Shown piece by piece: positions 6,304-9,596 of a stretch of DNA of 9,596 nucleotides. Position 1 is the stretch's first letter. The number at the start of each line of letters is the position of its first letter. The notes under the pieces are model-generated. The model worked only from the letters and a program-made list of their open reading frames with translations, was not told where the DNA came from and did not search any database. Location of the stretch: assembly GCA_047616325.1 (NCBI GenBank), contig JBLHGN010000133.1, positions 1 through 9,596 of the forward strand. The letters run 5' to 3'. The translations under genes were made by a program, and so were the position numbers. The DNA is from JBLHGN01 sp047616325. GTDB taxonomy: Bacteria > Pseudomonadota > Gammaproteobacteria > Pseudomonadales > Cellvibrionaceae.

Positions 6304-7542
6304 ATGATTACCAATGACGCCATTACCTTTGGAATGTTAGCCCTCATACTCGGCGGCGTGTTTTATACGGCAGGAAGTGAACACTTGTTCTGGAAACGCT
6401 TCTACCGCTTTGTTCCTGCGATTTTAGTGTGTTACTTCGTGCCCTCCCTTTTCACCACTACCGGCCTAGTGGACGGTGAAACGTCTCAGCTGTATTTTGT
6501 AGCGTCGCGCTATTTGTTACCGGCGAGTTTGGTGCTGTTGGCATTAAGTGTCGATTTGAAGGGCATTTTTAATCTCGGCCCTAAAGCCCTTACCTTATTT
6601 CTTACCGGCACTTTCGGCATTGTTATAGGCGGACCTATCGCCTTATTTGTTATGTCGATGGTGATGCCGCAATATCTCGGCGACGCCGGTCCCGATGCGG
6701 TGTGGCGCGGTATGACTACCGTCGCTGGAAGTTGGGTAGGCGGAGGCGCCAACCAGGCCGCTATGAAAGAAATATTCGATGTTGGTGACACGATATTTTC
6801 GGCCATGGTGGCGGTGGATGTGTTGGTCGCCAACATTCTGTGGATGCCGGTCTTGTTATATATGGCGGGCAACGCTAAAAAAATTGATGCGAAGATGGGC
6901 GCAGACACGAGCGCCATTGAGGCGCTCAAAGAACGCGTTGAAGCCCTGCAGCGCAAGCATTCGCGCATGCCCTCTCTGGTAGACCTTATGGTTATTCTGG
7001 CGATTGCCTTTGGCGCGGTGGGGTTTTCTCATTTGGTCGCCGATACTCTTGCACCCTGGTTTCAAACCCATCACCCAGATCTAAATCGCTTTAGCGTCAC
7101 CAGCTCATTCTTTTGGTTGATTGTTACCGCCACCGCTATAGGTGTGGGTCTTTCGTTTACGCGTGCGCGCGCATACGATGGCGCTGGGGCTTCTAAAGTG
7201 GGCTCGGTATTTATTTTTATTCTGGTGGCCACCATTGGTATGAAAATGGACATTCTAGCTATTTTTAAAGCGCCAGGCCTGTTTATGCTTGGCGCAATCT
7301 GGATTCTTATTCACGCAAGTTTAATGTTGCTGGTTACCCGCCTATTGCGCGCCCCCGTTTTTTACTTGGCCGTGGGCAGTCAGGCTAATATTGGTGGTGC
7401 TGCCTCGGCGCCGGTGGTGGCCGCTGCCTTTCACCCGGCACTGGCGCCTGTGGGTGTAATGTTGGCGGTGCTTGGCTACGTGTTAGGCACCTATGCGGCG
7501 TGGTTTTGTGGGCAGGTACTGCGAGTAGTTGCTACTCTGTAA
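6304..7542 (+). CDS. DUF819 family integral membrane protein (putative transporter)
   Basis: A 412-residue multi-pass inner-membrane protein. I place the start at ATG 6304, not at an in-frame ATG 84 bases upstream, because AAAAGAG (6291-6297) sits 6 bases before it and the first helix, FGMLALILGGVFY, follows directly as in the family. About ten hydrophobic segments are visible, with a cytoplasmic-type charged stretch at about 190-222. DUF819 hallmarks are two glycine-rich re-entrant-like motifs, GSWVGGGANQAAMKE (142-156) and GSQANIGGAASAPVVAAAF (358-376), in two similar halves, suggesting inverted-repeat transporter topology. The family is a predicted transporter group; the substrate is unknown to me. 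The gene is intact, of normal length and slightly richer in GC than its left neighbours. It stands alone: the next gene starts 57 bases later with its own ribosome binding site. Confidence 0.88.
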   Translation: MITNDAITFGMLALILGGVFYTAGSEHLFWKRFYRFVPAILVCYFVPSLFTTTGLVDGETSQLYFVASRYLLPASLVLLALSVDLKGIFNLGPKALTLFLTGTFGIVIGGPIALFVMSMVMPQYLGDAGPDAVWRGMTTVAGSWVGGGANQAAMKEIFDVGDTIFSAMVAVDVLVANILWMPVLLYMAGNAKKIDAKMGADTSAIEALKERVEALQRKHSRMPSLVDLMVILAIAFGAVGFSHLVADTLAPWFQTHHPDLNRFSVTSSFFWLIVTATAIGVGLSFTRARAYDGAGASKVGSVFIFILVATIGMKMDILAIFKAPGLFMLGAIWILIHASLMLLVTRLLRAPVFYLAVGSQANIGGAASAPVVAAAFHPALAPVGVMLAVLGYVLGTYAAWFCGQVLRVVATL

Positions 7543-7599
7543 GTTTATTCTAAGCTATTAAATTCATTTGCTTTGTTGGCCGAGCCTGGTGAGTTTTTT

Positions 7600-8028
7600 A
7601 TGAAAAAAATCTCACTCTTATGCTTCTTGTCACTCACCTCTCTGGCGTTTGCGTGAACTGCACCCGATTATAGTGGCGTACTCGAAGATCCCACTCGTTC
7701 GGACAACGACAGGGATAGAGATATGCGCCCACACTCCGACAAAATCCTTAACTTTGCCGGCGTAAAGCCCGGCATGCAAGTGGCCGATCTCTTCTCCGGC
7801 GGTGGTTACTACTCCAAACTGCTTTCGCTACTTGTAGGTGATAAAGGCCGTGTTTATATGCATAACAATAGCGACAATGTAGTCTATGCTAAAAATGAAT
7901 TGGAGCAGCGTTTAAAAGATACCAGTATGAAAAATGTTGTCGATTATCGCAAAGAAGCTGAAGCACTGGAGTTTGCGCCCAATAGTTTAGATGTTGTGAT
8001 TATGGTGAACACCTATCACGATATTTAT
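7600..8028 (+). pseudogene. Exported SAM-dependent methyltransferase-like gene, nonsense-mutated and truncated by an IS
   Basis: GGTGAG (7588-7593) lies 6 bases before ATG 7600, which begins a textbook signal peptide (MKKISLLCFLSLTSLAFA). The next codon, 19, is TGA (7654-7656). The same frame then continues as TAPDYSGVLEDPTRSDNDRD and a class I methyltransferase core: GVKPGMQVADLFSGGGYY (54-71, SAM-binding motif I), GRVYMHN, and DVVIMVNTYHDIY (131-143). This matches a family of periplasm-targeted methyltransferase-like proteins with signal peptides, normally about 250-280 residues. After TAT at 8026-8028 homology stops exactly at the ISL3 inverted repeat, so nearly half the gene is missing. 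Translation could restart at ATG 7723 (AGGGA upstream) and read 121 residues to a stop inside the IS, but that product lacks both the export signal and the C-terminal half. The gene is almost certainly dead. Confidence 0.85.
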
Positions 8029-8052
8029 GGCTCTTTACCACTTTTGCTGACC
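8029..8052 (+). repeat. ISL3 terminal inverted repeat, left
   Basis: It reads GGCTCTTTACCACTTT then TGCTGACC. It pairs with the right-hand copy at 9393-9416 over 22 of 24 positions. Confidence 0.9.
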
Positions 8053-8102
8053 ATTTCTCTTGATTTCCAAGTTCTGGTTGTTCGGTAAATTTCAAAGTTT
8101 TA

Positions 8103-9303
8103 TCAGGTAGAAAGTGCTTCTTGCCTAATTTTTGGATAGATATATTCCATGTCTTGATATCCACATGCCTTTCTAATTATTCGCTTTATCGTTGCATTAA
8201 ATGATTCGACTTTTTCGCTGGTGAGTTTATTTTTACAATAAGAAAGTAGTTCTTATTGATCACTATTAAGGCCTTTTAAAATCTAACTATTTCCTTTATT
8301 CCGGTTTCATTTGCCCAGCCTATCCATTTGTCTAAATATTTTCCAGCCCATGTCTTTGACGTATACGTCCATAGCTTTTTGAACGCATCTTTTAGTATGT
8401 ATGCGGAATTCAAATTTTCATTGATATCAAGAAGTACCTTTAATGAAACTTTATCATACTATTTTAGGTTCCACAGATTCTTAAATAAATTGAACCGTTG
8501 AATCTTAATGAAGTTTTTTCTTCTTCCCGACGCCACTCTTCTCGACGAATTTCGTCGATCACGTCATTGTAGTTCGATACAATATGAAACTTGTCAAAAA
8601 CAATACTGGCATCAGGGATTTGCTCTTTTATAAACGCTCTATAAGCACCGCTTCGATCAATGCCAACGACTTGTATACTAGCCTTTTGCCCTGGAGAGAG
8701 CTTTTGAAAAAAGCTTTCTAAACTAGTTTTTCGTTTCCCTTCTGCAATATGAAGAACCTCACCATTGATACCATTCAGTACAACGATTAAATAGTTGTGT
8801 CCTTTACCAATACTTGTTTCATCCACTAGAATGGTGTGAAGATTGTCTAGATCAGGTGACGGCAGAGTTCGTTGTAAGACATTTTTATGCCAGCGACGTG
8901 CAGTGTTAACAGAGATGGGGAAAAAACTGGCCGCTTTGTTAACAGGCATAAATCGACACAGCCTGCTCACATAAACTTTTAGTCGTTCGGTTGCCCGTCC
9001 GTTACTCCTTATTCCTTCGGGCAAAAAAGTATGGAAGCTCTCGCATTGTGAACACTTCCCCTGAGTGGTAGTAAATTGAATTGTCATTTCCTTAATTGTA
9101 CCGAGGGGTAGATCCAATACTTGACGCTCAGTGGTTCTCATTTTACCCATAGGATGATTGCAATAAGGGCACTTATGGACACTTTTTCGAGCGTCTGGAC
9201 GGAGGAACACCTTCCCTAGGTTTAATTCAAAATTAAGCTCGATATTATCTATAATCCAGCTAGGAAATTAGTACAACCCATTCAGGGTTACGGCTGCTGA
9301 CAT
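8103..9303 (-). pseudogene. ISL3-family transposase, degenerate
   Basis: Reconstructed across three frames, this is about 400 codons, the normal size for ISL3 transposases. The start is ATG 9303, supported by GAGGAG (9312-9317) 8 bases upstream. Codon 12 is TAA (9270-9268), explicable as CAA to TAA. The frame then runs SWIIDNIELNFELN and on through a zinc finger (CPYC 45-48, CSQC 84-87), an HTH-like region and the catalytic VDETSIGKG (Asp161) and GIDRSGAYR (Asp216). Near the A6 run at 8514-8519 one A appears lost; the next frame gives RFNLFKNLWNLK, then TAG (8461-8459), then KVSLKVLLDINENLNSAYIL. A second frameshift near 8275-8285 leads to KGLNSDQ, TAA (8255-8253) and KVESFNATIKRIIRKACGY, holding the third catalytic acid (Glu of VESFN). 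With three stops and two frameshifts the enzyme cannot be active. Confidence 0.9.
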
Positions 9304-9351
9304 CAAGTAGACTCCTCATAAAGTTCGGTTTATGCATGGACTTGCAATTAC

Positions 9352-9357
9352 ATTATA
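9352..9357 (-). promoter_or_regulatory. Possible -10 box of the ISL3 transposase promoter
   Basis: A perfect TATAAT on the minus strand lies about 50 bases upstream of the transposase ATG, inside the IS. No convincing -35 box is seen at the right distance, so this is a weak call. Confidence 0.3.
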
Positions 9358-9392
9358 ATATAAGAGCTATTTCATGTGTTTGGCTATGTTTT

Positions 9393-9416
9393 GGTCAGTC
9401 AAAGTGGTAAAGAGCC
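9393..9416 (-). repeat. ISL3 terminal inverted repeat, right
   Basis: On the minus strand it reads GGCTCTTTACCACTTT then GACTGACC. It is the partner of 8029-8052 and marks the right end of the element. Confidence 0.9.
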
Positions 9417-9436
9417 GGGTTTTAATTGCACAAGCT

Positions 9437-9497
9437 CTTATTGTGGGTGTCCCTCTAATTGGTGGACTCCTTATTGTGGGTGTCCCTCTAATTGGTG
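9437..9497. repeat. Two perfect 28-bp direct repeats, 33-bp period
   Basis: Copies at 9437-9464 and 9470-9497 are identical (core TTGTGGGTGTCCCTCTAATT) and separated by 5 bases. The second copy runs into the first codons of the fragment at the right edge. The GTGGGTGTCC core resembles repeats associated with small mobile elements in marine gammaproteobacteria, as far as I recall, but I cannot assign them. Two copies are too few and too close for a CRISPR array. Confidence 0.9.
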
Positions 9498-9596
9498 AAA
9501 TCTACAGCTTGGGCATACGAAGAAGAGTTTAGAATATTATTCGCCCCTGAGGATGAAAGTCAGTCCAGCAATGATGGAGAGTCGCTAATACTAAAA
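9495..9596 (+). pseudogene. DUF2971-like protein fragment, lacking its 5' part and cut by window edge
   Basis: A 34-codon open frame runs from GTG 9495 to the window end and begins VKSTAWAYEEEFRILF. The pattern KS..W.YE.E.RI is the conserved late motif of DUF2971-type proteins, which are often found among defence and mobile genes. That motif normally sits in the C-terminal half, preceded by well over 100 residues. Here an in-frame TAA (9489-9491) and the 28-bp repeats lie just upstream, so the 5' part of the gene is missing or displaced. No ribosome binding site is seen. The rest continues outside the window. The family call rests on one short motif. Confidence 0.45.

Larger units (their letters stand above)
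8029..9416 (-). mobile_element. ISL3-family insertion sequence, decayed, 1388 bp
   Basis: The ends are 24-bp terminal inverted repeats that differ at two positions, beginning GGCTCTTTACCACTTT, typical of ISL3-family tips (GGCTCTTT). They enclose one transposase gene on the minus strand, and the length of about 1.39 kb is normal for the family. ISL3 elements usually make 8-bp target duplications, but the flanks differ: atatttat on the left, gggtttta on the right. The interrupted methyltransferase does not resume on the right, so the element or its junction was rearranged after insertion. Confidence 0.9.

Noticed and set aside
7654..7656. In-frame TGA after the methyltransferase signal peptide as a selenocysteine codon
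   Set aside because: It sits at the signal peptide cleavage junction, far from any catalytic site, no clear SECIS-like hairpin follows, and the gene is also truncated by an IS. A nonsense mutation is simpler.
9437..9497. Direct repeats as a CRISPR array
   Set aside because: There are only two copies with a 5-base gap, no spacers and no cas genes.

Overview
The window looks like an accessory, mobile-element-rich stretch of a moderate-GC gammaproteobacterial chromosome, possibly a marine, polymer-degrading lineage. I infer this from the families present: an IS30-type transposase, a secreted PHB-depolymerase-like esterase, a TIGR02285-type periplasmic protein, and a J-domain protein of a layout I associate with gammaproteobacteria. 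No tRNA, rRNA or CRISPR array was found. The assignment rests on family recognition only, not on a search.

Left part (1-1514): the first 42 bases are the N-terminus of an IS30-family transposase on the minus strand, with the element end near 125. Next come twelve perfect copies of the hexamer ATTAAC (222-293), ending 13 bases before the ribosome binding site of a PHB-depolymerase-like lipoprotein gene (321-1306). That gene is split by a one-base frameshift in an A run. A compact element of nested inverted repeats (about 1321-1493, MITE-like) separates it from a periplasmic solute-binding-like gene (1515-2432).

Central part (2557-5948, minus strand): two same-strand genes form the most interesting unit. 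The upstream gene encodes a J-domain protein with an intact HPD motif and a long acidic linker. The downstream gene encodes a 703-residue protein with an alpha-helical N-terminus, a SEC-C zinc motif, coiled coils and a C-terminal RelE/ParE-like domain. This may be an uncharacterised chaperone- or ribosome-linked module. Function is not known and no separate antitoxin gene is visible.

Right part (6304-9596): an intact DUF819 membrane protein is followed by a dead, exported SAM-methyltransferase-like gene. It has an in-frame TGA just after its signal peptide and is cut off by an ISL3-family insertion sequence (8029-9416). The IS has good terminal inverted repeats but a heavily decayed transposase (three nonsense codons, two frameshifts) and no target-site duplication, so the junction has probably been rearranged. 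Beyond it lie two perfect 28-bp direct repeats and a fragment resembling a DUF2971 protein that runs off the window.

Overall this is a region of active and past transposition with several broken genes. Two apparently intact genes (solute-binding-like and DUF819) and the intact J-domain/SEC-C pair sit between the scars.
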